Positions 1 through 9,098 of a stretch of 64,000 nucleotides of DNA are shown here, in pieces. The stretch comes from Mycocentrospora acerina (lineage: Eukaryota > Ascomycota > Dothideomycetes > Pleosporales): NCBI GenBank assembly GCA_022701365.1, contig JAKUHH010000025.1:558001-622000 (forward strand), written 5' to 3'. Made by a program: the position numbers and the translations under genes. Position 1 is the first letter of the stretch, and each line of letters starts with the position of its first letter. The notes under the pieces were generated by a model. That model was not told the DNA's origin and made no database searches. It saw only the letters and a list, made by a program, of their open reading frames with translations.

Positions 1-1486
1 CCCAAGAGAAAAAAACACAGTAAAAAAAACCTCCCCAAAGCAACGTAAAAACACAGCAGAGAATTCACAAAACAGCCAGCACTCACCAGTGTTCATCCCA
101 ATCATGCCGGCCTCCAAGCTCTCAAACAGCCGCCACATGCGATCCACATTCTTAGTGAACAGATACGACGCCAGCCCCATGCTCGTATCGTTTGCCTGCC
201 TCACCGCCTCCTCCTCCGTCTCAAACTTGATGATTGTGCAAATCGGCGAAAACACCTCCTCGTTGGCAACATCCATCTCCGCCGTCACGTCCGTGATGAC
301 GGTGGGCTCGAAAAAGTAGCCTCCGTTTTTGGAAATCTTGTTCCCCCCAATGTGAATCTTGGCGCCCTTTGCTTTTGCATCTTCCACCAGAGAAAGCGCC
401 TTGTTGACGGCGCGCGGCGTCGTCACGGGACCCATGGTTGTCGACTTGTCCGCGCCGTGGCCGACGACGAGTTTCTGCGTCTCGGCGTTCCAGCGCGAGA
501 GAAAGGCGTCGTAGATGCCCGACTGCACGTACACGCGGTTCGCGGTGATGCATGCTTGGCCCGCGTGGCGGTACTTCAGCGCGAAGATTTGCGTGATTGC
601 CTGGTCGAGACTTGCATCGTCAAAGATGAGCACCGGGCAGTTACCGCCGAGCTCGAGGGTGACTTTCTTGAGGTTGTCTGCGCATATTTTGGCCACGAGC
701 TTGCCCACGCGGGTCGAGCCCGTAAAGGTGACTTTGCTGACGAGTGGATGGCGACAAAGCGCTTCACTGAGTTCTGGCGTCTTGTCCAGATCCGTCGTCA
801 ACACGTTCAACGCTCCCTTGGGGAATCCAGCTTTGTCCGCCAGATACGCCAGCGCGAGCACCGTGATGGGCGTCTCGGGACTGGGCTTCACAACCATGGT
901 GCACCCCGCCGCGAGCGCTGCACCCGCTTTCCTCAACACCATGGCAATGGGAAAATTCCAGGGCACCAGAGCAGCAGCCACACCCAGGGGCTGCTTAATG
1001 GTAAAGATCCTGCGGTTCGGCAGCGCGGGCGTAAAGACTGATCCTTGAATCCGCTCTGCCTCCCCGGCAAACCACCACGTGAAGCCCGTCGAGTAGTCAA
1101 TTTCTCCGTACGCCTCGGCGCGCGGCTTGCCCGTCTCATACACCAGGATTGTCGCGAGATCTTCCCTGTTCTCACGGATCAACGTGTCCCATTTAAGCAG
1201 CAGCTGTGCCCTCTCCCGCGGGCTAATCTTCTTGTACCTTTCAAACGCCGCGTGGGAAGTCTTGACAGCTTCGTCGACGTCGGAAGCATCGTTGGTAGGG
1301 CACTCAATCCATGGCTTCCCCGTCCCAGGGTCTTGTACGCTCTATCAGTCATAATTCGAGACTTGCGCGAGAAAATGGCAACTAACCGACAACCTCAAAC
1401 GTCTTGCCCGACTTGGCCTTTACCCAATTGCCATTGACGAAAGAATCATTATGAAGGAGGTCAGGATTGTTGAGCTGCTTTCCCAT
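1..1486 (-). CDS. Aldehyde dehydrogenase, succinate-semialdehyde dehydrogenase-like (3' end beyond window)
   Basis: NAD(P)+-dependent aldehyde dehydrogenase. The closest subfamily by motif is succinate-semialdehyde dehydrogenase, which makes succinate in the GABA shunt. Exon 1 is 1486-1387 and exon 2 is 1331-87. The 55-bp intron opens with GTTAGT. At base 86 a GTGAGT donor opens a further intron that leaves the window, so the last part of the protein is missing. About 448 residues are visible, against roughly 490 usual for the family. The catalytic cysteine lies in GQACITANR, the general-base glutamate in LELGGN, and the cofactor region shows PWNFP and FTGSTRVG. The start is the first ATG in frame with the N-terminal SFVNGNW block; no upstream in-frame ATG was seen. 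It is transcribed away from the short-chain dehydrogenase that starts at 2507. The family is certain; the substrate is inferred from the cysteine and LELGGN contexts. Confidence 0.88.
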
Positions 1487-2506
1487 CAGCAAACATGCAT
1501 CTTTTCTCCATCGATTCCACAACAAACCTTGAACGGAAGCTCGTGCTTTGCTGTCGAACCCATTATGCCGACTGTTTTTTTTATTTTGCTTTGCAAATCC
1601 GTTGTTATTCTCCTCCTACCAAAAGTCTTTCAAGACGCTCAAAGCCAAGCCTATCAAGTTGAATCTCACACACTCACAAACTGTAGACACAAACTGTAGA
1701 CACAAACTGTAGACACAAAAGACCCTCGTTCTGACCTGTTGAGAGAGAAAAACCAATTCTCAACACACTCACACAATATCTTACTCGCGATGCAAAAAAA
1801 TAAAAAAAAGTCTTCCGATCAAGAGAGGAGGATGTAAATATGTGAATTCCTGTTAACAAAGGGGCGCAGAAGGGTAGAGCAGCATCGGAAGTTGCCTCAA
1901 CCCCACCTTGGGTTTTACCCACCCACCCCTCTTCCATACCGAGGAAACGGAGGTGCAGCACCGCCAGCCAACCAGAGGCGTTCAACGCCGATGGGGGGGG
2001 GGGCTGCACTTCCGCGACGTCACGGCATGTTCTTTCCCTGTCGCTCAATGGTCCATGTCGGCTATGGTGGTTTCGCTGCCTGATGGGAAAATGGCTATAT
2101 AATCTGTGAGGTGTATTTAAATTTTTTTAACTACACATCTGCTTGGTGTTTTGCGGCATCTCGCCACGCAAGGGGGGTGGGGGGTTATCTGCAGGGTTGA
2201 GCGTCTACAAAGTTGCGAGTAGGCTACTCAGGATGGGAGGGAGATAGCCGAGTCGAGTGCAGGGCTGCTCGGGGTGAGACGCAGCGATGAGGGGTAAGAG
2301 GAATCATGGGCTGCCTTTTCCGAGAGCCATGGCGGGGAAAGGAAAGGGTGCAGCTGTACTGCTGCTGGTTTGCTCTGATGCTTGTGGTGGTCCGACTCTA
2401 CTACACCAACAAATACATTCCCACACACGCGTTGTCTCTCGTAGTTAGTTAGACACAACAATAATCTGTTCAACAACCCGCATATATTCACATACAACAC
2501 ATCGCC
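1487..2506. promoter_or_regulatory. Divergent promoter region between ALDH and SDR genes, with a 3 x 13-bp direct repeat
   Basis: This 1.0-kb spacer separates two divergently transcribed oxidoreductase genes and must hold both promoters. It contains three perfect copies of AAACTGTAGACAC at 1678-1716 and a TATATAA at 2096-2102, about 400 bp before the SDR start codon. Pyrimidine and G runs also occur. No supportable coding sequence was found. The regulatory role is inferred from position alone. Confidence 0.45.
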
Positions 2507-3412
2507 ATGGGAGGACGACTAGAAGGGAAAGTCGCCGTTGTAACCGGTACGTCCGCTTTCCCCGGCCATTGTGTATCAAGCTCTTTCCCTCGTGAGCTAA
2601 AACAAGACTACAGGTGCTGGCTCCGGATTCGGCGCAGCAATCACTCATGCCTTCGCCGCGGAAGGCGCCAAAGTCTTCGTCTGCGACATCAACGTCGCAG
2701 GCGGCGAGGCCACGGTAGCACAGAACCCATCTGTGCTCGCCTTCCACCAAATGGATGTGACGAAGCTGGCAGACTGGAACGCGACGATCTCCGCTGTCAT
2801 CTCAAAGTGGGGCCGCTGCGACATCCTAGTCAACAACGCAGGGTGGAGCTACAGAAACAAGCCGACGGAACAAGTCACCGAGGAGGATTTCCAACGGTGC
2901 TTTGACGTCAACGTCAAGGGTGTGTATCTCGGCTGCAATGCGTGGGTGAAGCAGGCGGTGGACAGGAAGGAGGGGGGTGTGATTATCAACATTGCTAGTG
3001 TTGGGGCGACGAGACCAAGACCGGGGTTGGTATGGTACAACGCGTCCAAGGGGGCAGTTTGGAATGTTCGTACTCTGTCTCTTGCGACCCCTGCAGTACC
3101 TATACATATATATTAGTCCCTTTGCTAACCTTGTACTCTATGCAGGCAACAAAGGGCCTTGCTGCTGAATACGGACCACACCAGATTCGCGTCGTCAGCA
3201 TCTGCCCATTACTCACAGCCACAGGTCTGTTTTCGGCCTTTAGTGGTATGGATGACACGCCCGAGAACCGAGCCAAGTTCACTTCGAATGTACCCCTTGG
3301 ACGCATAGGCGAGGTTCAGGATGTGGCTGGAGCCTGCGTTTTCATGGCGAGCGACGAGGCAAGGTTCATCACTGGCGTCAACTTGGAGGTGGACGGTGGG
3401 AGGTGTATTTAA
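2507..3412 (+). CDS. Short-chain dehydrogenase/reductase (classical SDR)
   Basis: Cytosolic NAD(P)-dependent oxidoreductase of the classical SDR fold. Exons are 2507-2546, 2614-3065 and 3146-3412, giving 252 residues, the usual family length. The introns have GTACGT and GTTCGT donors, and intron 2 has a GCTAACC branch site. Visible motifs are the cofactor-binding TGAGSGFG (residues 13-20), NNAG (87-90), and the catalytic Ser142, Tyr155 and Lys159 (YNASK). The C-terminal GVNLEVDGG strand is typical of 3-oxoacyl-ACP reductase or glucose-dehydrogenase-like SDRs. No signal peptide or membrane segment is present. It is divergent from an aldehyde dehydrogenase, which would fit an alcohol-to-acid oxidation pair, but the substrate cannot be read from the sequence. 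Confidence 0.9.
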
Positions 3413-4560
3413 TGGGGAGTGGAAAAACAAGGGTAGCTAGAATACTGGATAAGAAAGAACGAGCGAATGCAGTGCTTCTCCGGTGAGGCACATGTCAGTA
3501 AGCTGACTTTGATACTCTGGGGTATATGTGCTTTGATATATCAATCAGGTCAGCTCATACGGTGTGGTTTGTCAGTTTTTGAGCGTGGTGATGGCCGGCC
3601 GATTCGGATGCGATACTAGACTACTAGTACTACTATTATATCACAGATTCTCATGCTCGTGCGCTCGTGCAGACGGTCGAGGTAGACAAGACAGACGGAG
3701 GTCAGAGTGAGGCAGGAAACACGTGCAACATGCGAAGCACTAGTAATGGCACTGTAGCAGAGGCGACGATCGTCACACGGTGTCCGCGGCAATGTAGTGA
3801 GTAATAGCCAAAGACTAGCTGCAGTCCAGCCATGATAGGTGAGGGCACTGCTCCCGTAGCTCGGTCGTATGGTCGTCGTGATGGTAATGGCCGGCCAAGT
3901 CGTCCGACTGCATTCCACAGTCTGAGCAAACCTACTGAATCAGGAGCAACATTGAGTGCAGTTCGGCAGGTTGAGTGTTTGAGACCAGGGCGGTAGCCGG
4001 CTTCACGGTGGTGTCGTATGACTGAACTTCGGTGATTATGTCCGCTGCGTTCGATGGTGAAGTGGAACCTGCTGCAATAGGGAATGTCCAGTGCTGTTGG
4101 TATGCAGTTGTGAGGTGAGGCTTGTCAGGGGCAGTGGCAGTGCCAGGGGCAGCGGCAGAGATGGTGGCAGCGGCAGTGGCAGTGGCAGTGGCAGTGCGAC
4201 CGACAGCGCCGGGTGGCGACAACAGTGGTTGTGGTGATGGCGTTTTGGTGTTCAGCGCATGTGCTGCTGTGCTGGGCGGCTGCTAGGCTAAGCTTCCCGG
4301 TGCCGGCCAGCGTTCGATGGAAGACGTAAACCTGCCGAATCAGGCCATGCGAGAGCTGACCTCATACCCGCTCAGCGTTATCACCGCCCGAGTTTGTCGA
4401 CCGCCCCACGACCGACACGCCGCTTTTCCTCGCCAGACACTTGCACACTCGACCCGGGGACACGTCGCGACTCGACCGCTCCTGCCATTGGCCTGCCACC
4501 CAAGGCCCCGTCCGCACACCAGAGCCCGCGCATCCCACCTGCCACCCCTTCAGCTCGACC
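3413..4560. other. Intergenic, with a GGCAGT-type microsatellite
   Basis: No gene could be supported here. At about 4126-4200 there is an imperfect hexamer array (GGCAGT / GGCAGC / GGCAGG) that produces low-complexity Ala/Thr-rich frames on the minus strand. The last part is C-rich and is probably the leader of the Mic12 gene. Confidence 0.6.
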
Positions 4561-4956
4561 ATGGGCCTCACCACCGGCTTCGTATGTACTGCACATGCAC
4601 ATGCACGTGCACATACGCACACAATCACCCCGCTAACCGCATCCCAGCTCGGGGGCTTCACCCTCACCTCGGCCGTCCTGTACCTCACAATATCCATGCA
4701 CACCCAGAACCGCGTCACACAAGCCGCCCTGCTGCGCCAACAGCGGCATGTCCTCACCGCGTTTGTAGAGCCCAAGCAGCCAGAGCCAGAGCCGTCGAAC
4801 CGAATCGTCGACGCTGGCTTGGCTGAGATGGCAAAGGACAGGTGGAATCGGGAGCTCGAGGGTGTCGTCCACAAGGTCTACAACACAGATTGGAGGAGGG
4901 TGAGGGAGAATGTCGAGGATAGGCTGGGTGCGTTGGTCGAGAATGTCAGGAAATGA
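4561..4956 (+). CDS. MIC12: MICOS complex subunit Mic12-like protein
   Basis: Small mitochondrial inner-membrane protein of the MICOS complex, which forms cristae junctions. Exon 1 is only 21 nt (4561-4581, MGLTTGF). A 66-bp intron (GTATGT donor, GCTAACC branch, CAG acceptor) is followed by exon 2, 4648-4956, for 109 residues in total. Residues 8-25 form one transmembrane segment (GGFTLTSAVLYL), followed by a charged QNRVTQAALLRQQ region and a C-terminal DRWNRELE helix. This layout and the MGxTTGF start match fungal Mic12/Aim5 proteins as I remember them. The intron is a run of CA/TG dinucleotides. Reading through it unspliced leaves the frame open, so an unspliced model would wrongly start upstream at 4441. 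Confidence 0.75.
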   Translation: MGLTTGFVCTAHAHARAHTHTITPLTASQLGGFTLTSAVLYLTISMHTQNRVTQAALLRQQRHVLTAFVEPKQPEPEPSNRIVDAGLAEMAKDRWNRELEGVVHKVYNTDWRRVRENVEDRLGALVENVRK

Positions 4957-5370
4957 GCGGGGAGGTGTATAAGAGCGTGGGGGAAATTGTAAAAAATGAA
5001 TACATGTGAGGCAGCATGGCCGGCTGGGACGATACCCTTCTTGCTACTACTGTTTATGCGCGGGGGTCCTGCAATACAATACCGTTGAAGATTTCCAGCT
5101 GTCACGCCAAGTTCTGCAGTATAGCTTCAAGTGAGAGGTTGGTAGGCATTTCTTTACTTGCTCTTCACGTCGCTCTCGTCTATTGCATCCCGCCTTCTTT
5201 TTATTTTCTTTCACCACCAATACTGCTCTTTGCTATTGTTCGCCCGCCCGTCAACTTGCCCCACCATGTTTGCCCATCTATCTCAATCTCCACGTCTCAC
5301 AACAGACCCAAATCCTGTTTTCACACTCGCCATCCACCTTGCACTGTTAGTCTAGTCTTCGCACGCCGCC
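4957..5370. promoter_or_regulatory. Intergenic region and pyrimidine-rich leader of the next gene
   Basis: It holds the 3' end of the Mic12 gene and the promoter and leader of the large gene at 5371. The stretch 5150-5350 is CT-rich, as is usual for fungal 5' leaders. No other feature was seen. Confidence 0.4.
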
Positions 5371-8300
5371 ATGGCCGCTTTCGGGAAAGTCCTCGACCTC
5401 CTCGACGACCGCCATCTCAACCTGCAGGATGTCACTGGCAATGTTGAGCCGTTGCCTACACTCATACCATACGACGAGTACACACAAAACGTGCTTGTCT
5501 ACCAGATGGACACGAACCACGAGATATTCATGGGCCTCATCCAAGACTTTACAATGCGACACGCCCAAGAATCGGGAAAAGAAGTGTGGACGTGGTGCAC
5601 GCAATGGGAAGTGGAAAGCAGAGATCTTTGCCATGCACCAACACCCAAAAAGTCCCGGTTGAACCACAGTCAGACAGGCACTCTATCTGATATGCATCCG
5701 CATCCGCAGCGTCAAACACATGCAATTACTGTTTTCGAGCGCCGTACTCTAGACCCAGAGCTGATGAAAGAGGAGGATATGTTGCGCATCTTGATCGACA
5801 TTGTGCAAACGGACAGCTCTCTTGTACCAAACTTTGTCGAGTTTCTGTATCGCTGGATCGACTTCTACGAGGGCGATGGAAAGGCGCTCAAGGCAGCGCT
5901 GAAGTGGGAAATTCCGAGCTTGTGGGATTTCGAATACCACCCTCTTGAGCTGCAAGACGCGCAGAAACAAGCCATGAAGGAGAAGCCTGAGAATGAAGGG
6001 TCAGCAAATTACAGGAAAGTAGAGGAACTGGCGCAGAGCTCGCCCACCAAGAAGATGCGCGAAAAGCCAGACTTGGCAGCAATGGAGCGTAAGATTGAGG
6101 ACTGTGAGCGTCTCCAGTACCGAGAGGTTAGATATGGCATGCAGCCACCCAAGTTGGAACAACCAGTTCCGCCACTCATCAACATCCCAAAAGACACAAA
6201 AAAGCGCCACAAATACTACGCTGCATGCTTCAAATCCCGCCAACGAGCACTCGTCCTTCTCCTGGAGGCAGGCGTCACCTCACGACAAGTTGCAAACTAC
6301 AAGAAACTTCAGAGTGAACATCCGAGACAGACATCGCAGGATGAGGGAGGAAACGGAATGCGACACTACAACAAGGATGCCAAGTATGCGCAGGGCGAGT
6401 TCGAATTAAAAGAAAAGAAGATGTTGCTAAGGGCGAAGCAGACGGAGATCTCTATAAGCAGCAAATTAGCACTGGAAGCTTGTTTGGCATCTCGACAAGC
6501 TGTCGCTGAAGGTGCTTCAGGCATTCCGCTCATACCTCCTACACCGACGTACGGTCGTCGCCCAGACATGACTGCGAAGATGCTGAAACGAATTAACTCT
6601 ATGAAAGGAGCTGGTGAAGAGAGGATCAGTCTGGTTCCGTCACCATTGGTGGGCAGGTTGAAGAGTAGACTGTTCGAAGGAGCGAGAGCTAAAGAGTCAT
6701 CTTCAGGTCAAACACGTTCTGATTTTTCGAATAGTATACAAGTCACTAATCCCCACTTTCGTAACGATTCTGGAACAGAAGACAGCGAGAATCAAGATAC
6801 TGATATGGAATATTCAGAGAACGAATACAGGGATGAAAATGAAATAAACGTACTTTTGAGGCGGCCATCTCCCGTTATTACGCCATCACATCATTCACAG
6901 CATTTGTCGCCTCCGACTGTCCGACAGCATCTTTTTGGCATCTCTCCATCCACCACGACCTCAAACACCAATTCGGGTCCTCGATCCAACCAAGCACAAA
7001 ACCTTGATACTTCATTCGTTGCGAGTACTTTTCATCCTCAGAATGCTGCAAGTCCAGCCAATGTTGCAGAGTATATGCGCAACCTAACTTATGAGCAAGC
7101 GCAGAGCCTTCTTCCATTACTAAATCAAGGTGCACGGCACGCATGGACAAATGAGACTAGGTTGGAGGCATCTGAAGTTCAGGCTCCTGCGTCTAGAAAT
7201 AACGGCATTCCTAATCTAAATAGTCAGACGGAATCGCCCGCTCAGCTTCTTAATTACATACCTCCAATCCAAATTGCAGGGATGGGTCAGTCTGGATATC
7301 CTGTCATGCCGTTTTCAACTGTACCTCCTCTTTTTCCACCACCGACCATAGCTATACCTCAGATGCCGGACAGTCAGGTTCAAAGCTTTAATAGCAGATT
7401 CACATTGCAGCCCGATTTCTCATCTATTCAACAGGCTGCTATGCCACCGCTTCTGCGCCCGCTTCCTCTACCCAATCAAAATTTACATCAAGGGGTTTTC
7501 CAGAGCACTACCAATACACCACAGACTAGTTTCTCATTAAACACCTCTGTACCCAGCTTTCTTCAACCTCTGGTTCCTCAGCCAAGTCTACCAACACCGC
7601 AGCCACCACCTGAGTTCAATATACAAAGCCTACTACCTCCGAATGAACAACTGGTGTCACCCCAGAATCTGATAGTGCAACCGCTCAATGCACACCTGCC
7701 TACTCCCCAGAGTCCAGCGAGGATCACTTTCAATGTAGAAGACTTTCTTGCACTGCGGCGCCAACAAGCGACATCCGGACAAGCACATACTTCATCTCTT
7801 ATGCATGGTGCTCTTCCTGCTTCTACCCAGCAGTCTATAAGGCCGGTACAGTTTTCAGTACTATCACAAGTAGTGGGACCGTCATACCTTGCACCAACTC
7901 AGACCCAAACTTCTCAACCTTCTCATCCACATCCATCCCATTCATATCCTCATTATCCAACCATATCCTCACCCCGACCCGGCATCCAACGTAACGCTCC
8001 TTCCGCTCTAAATTTCATGCCACCCCCACCTTCACCGCTATCCTCTCTCGCACCCAGCATACTCGCTACTTCGCCGTTCGCCGCCTCTCCTCATGGAATA
8101 CCAGTACAAATATATCTCCCCAAAATTGTCGTATCGGGAATGAAAGGAAGTGCGGGCATAACCACTCCATTGACCGAACCAACCGACGCCCTCCTCCTCG
8201 GTCACACTCACCCCGGCAGTGGAAAAATCATTCTCAGCAAAGCAATTTTTCTTCCGACAAGTGTGTGGGTGAACACATTGCGCAGAGTAAGAGTAGGCGC

Positions 8301-8691
8301 ATACAACATCCTAGAGTCCTACTCCCATCCTAAACCTTCTACTTCACTTGCGCACTCCGACTCTCCTCATTACGGCGTCTACACCAAACTCGCTCATGCT
8401 TACTCTTTAATGTCATCGTCTGATGACCGCGAAAACGATCTAACAAAGCGGTGGCGCTGCACACGCGGGCCAATGACCGCGCAGGACAGAGGTGCTGTGT
8501 GGGAGGGATGGGCGGCGACGCTGGAGCAGGGGATTGAGATGACAACTGATGATCGGAAAGGTGCGGTGGTGAGCTTAGGAACTATCGATGGGATTAAGAG
8601 AGGAATGAATAGAGATGGTAGAGAGGAGGATAGGAGAAAGAAGGAGGTTGAGGAGTTGATGGATATGAGCGGTGATGATATGGACGAGTGA
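5371..8691 (+). CDS. Large unrecognised protein with a Pro/Gln/Ser-rich central region
   Basis: One uninterrupted frame of 1106 residues with no intron needed; the start ATG sits in a good context (GCCGCCATGG). I do not recognise the family. The N-terminal ~450 residues are mixed and partly ordered: a tryptophan-rich segment near 90-105, a YRWIDFYEG block near 160, and charged helices around 200-380. Residues ~490-910 are low complexity, rich in Pro, Gln, Ser and Asn with repeated PPLFPPP/QPLVPQP-like stretches and no transmembrane segment. The last ~190 residues regain hydrophobic structure (IYLPKIVVSG, TDALLLGHTHPGSGKIIL, VWVNTLRRVRVGAYNILESY) and end in an acidic tail. The build suggests a nuclear or scaffold protein with a disordered linker between two folded ends, but no catalytic motif supports a function. 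Confidence 0.8.
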   Translation: MAAFGKVLDLLDDRHLNLQDVTGNVEPLPTLIPYDEYTQNVLVYQMDTNHEIFMGLIQDFTMRHAQESGKEVWTWCTQWEVESRDLCHAPTPKKSRLNHSQTGTLSDMHPHPQRQTHAITVFERRTLDPELMKEEDMLRILIDIVQTDSSLVPNFVEFLYRWIDFYEGDGKALKAALKWEIPSLWDFEYHPLELQDAQKQAMKEKPENEGSANYRKVEELAQSSPTKKMREKPDLAAMERKIEDCERLQYREVRYGMQPPKLEQPVPPLINIPKDTKKRHKYYAACFKSRQRALVLLLEAGVTSRQVANYKKLQSEHPRQTSQDEGGNGMRHYNKDAKYAQGEFELKEKKMLLRAKQTEISISSKLALEACLASRQAVAEGASGIPLIPPTPTYGRRPDMTAKMLKRINSMKGAGEERISLVPSPLVGRLKSRLFEGARAKESSSGQTRSDFSNSIQVTNPHFRNDSGTEDSENQDTDMEYSENEYRDENEINVLLRRPSPVITPSHHSQHLSPPTVRQHLFGISPSTTTSNTNSGPRSNQAQNLDTSFVASTFHPQNAASPANVAEYMRNLTYEQAQSLLPLLNQGARHAWTNETRLEASEVQAPASRNNGIPNLNSQTESPAQLLNYIPPIQIAGMGQSGYPVMPFSTVPPLFPPPTIAIPQMPDSQVQSFNSRFTLQPDFSSIQQAAMPPLLRPLPLPNQNLHQGVFQSTTNTPQTSFSLNTSVPSFLQPLVPQPSLPTPQPPPEFNIQSLLPPNEQLVSPQNLIVQPLNAHLPTPQSPARITFNVEDFLALRRQQATSGQAHTSSLMHGALPASTQQSIRPVQFSVLSQVVGPSYLAPTQTQTSQPSHPHPSHSYPHYPTISSPRPGIQRNAPSALNFMPPPPSPLSSLAPSILATSPFAASPHGIPVQIYLPKIVVSGMKGSAGITTPLTEPTDALLLGHTHPGSGKIILSKAIFLPTSVWVNTLRRVRVGAYNILESYSHPKPSTSLAHSDSPHYGVYTKLAHAYSLMSSSDDRENDLTKRWRCTRGPMTAQDRGAVWEGWAATLEQGIEMTTDDRKGAVVSLGTIDGIKRGMNRDGREEDRRKKEVEELMDMSGDDMDE

Positions 8692-9098
8692 ATATATGGG
8701 AATAAAGGGTGAGCTTAATGTGATGGTATGTAAGATATCTGAAATATTTCGTAGAACCTTGAATCCGGAGATGATCAGTCCAAGTCCGTGAGAACGATCA
8801 GATGTAACTACCAATACAAACCTACCATGCTCTATCCCAACTCCTCATGTAGAAATGGAAAATATCCCCAACCTAATCCCCATGATGCTCAAAAGCCCTC
8901 CACTTCTCCGCTGAAATATTTTCGCAACCCATGTGTTCCCCCAAGACGACAACACCCCAGGAAGTCGCAATCGCTAAGCCCCACATCCACCAACCACACC
9001 CCGCTCCCACCCCATCCCATCCCATCCGCAGCACACCGCACCGCACTACACCACACTCAACAACCCCCCACGACACCTTCCCCCCCCCAATAGGAACA
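8692..9098. promoter_or_regulatory. Intergenic region upstream of the RUS-family gene
   Basis: C- and A-rich DNA with short CCCATCCCATCC runs near 9010-9025. It should hold the promoter of the gene starting at 9099. No coding sequence is supported. Confidence 0.4.

Noticed and set aside
4317..4874. Frames of about 170 residues on both strands around the Mic12 gene
   Set aside because: GC-rich shadow frames; the spliced 109-residue Mic12 model explains the locus.
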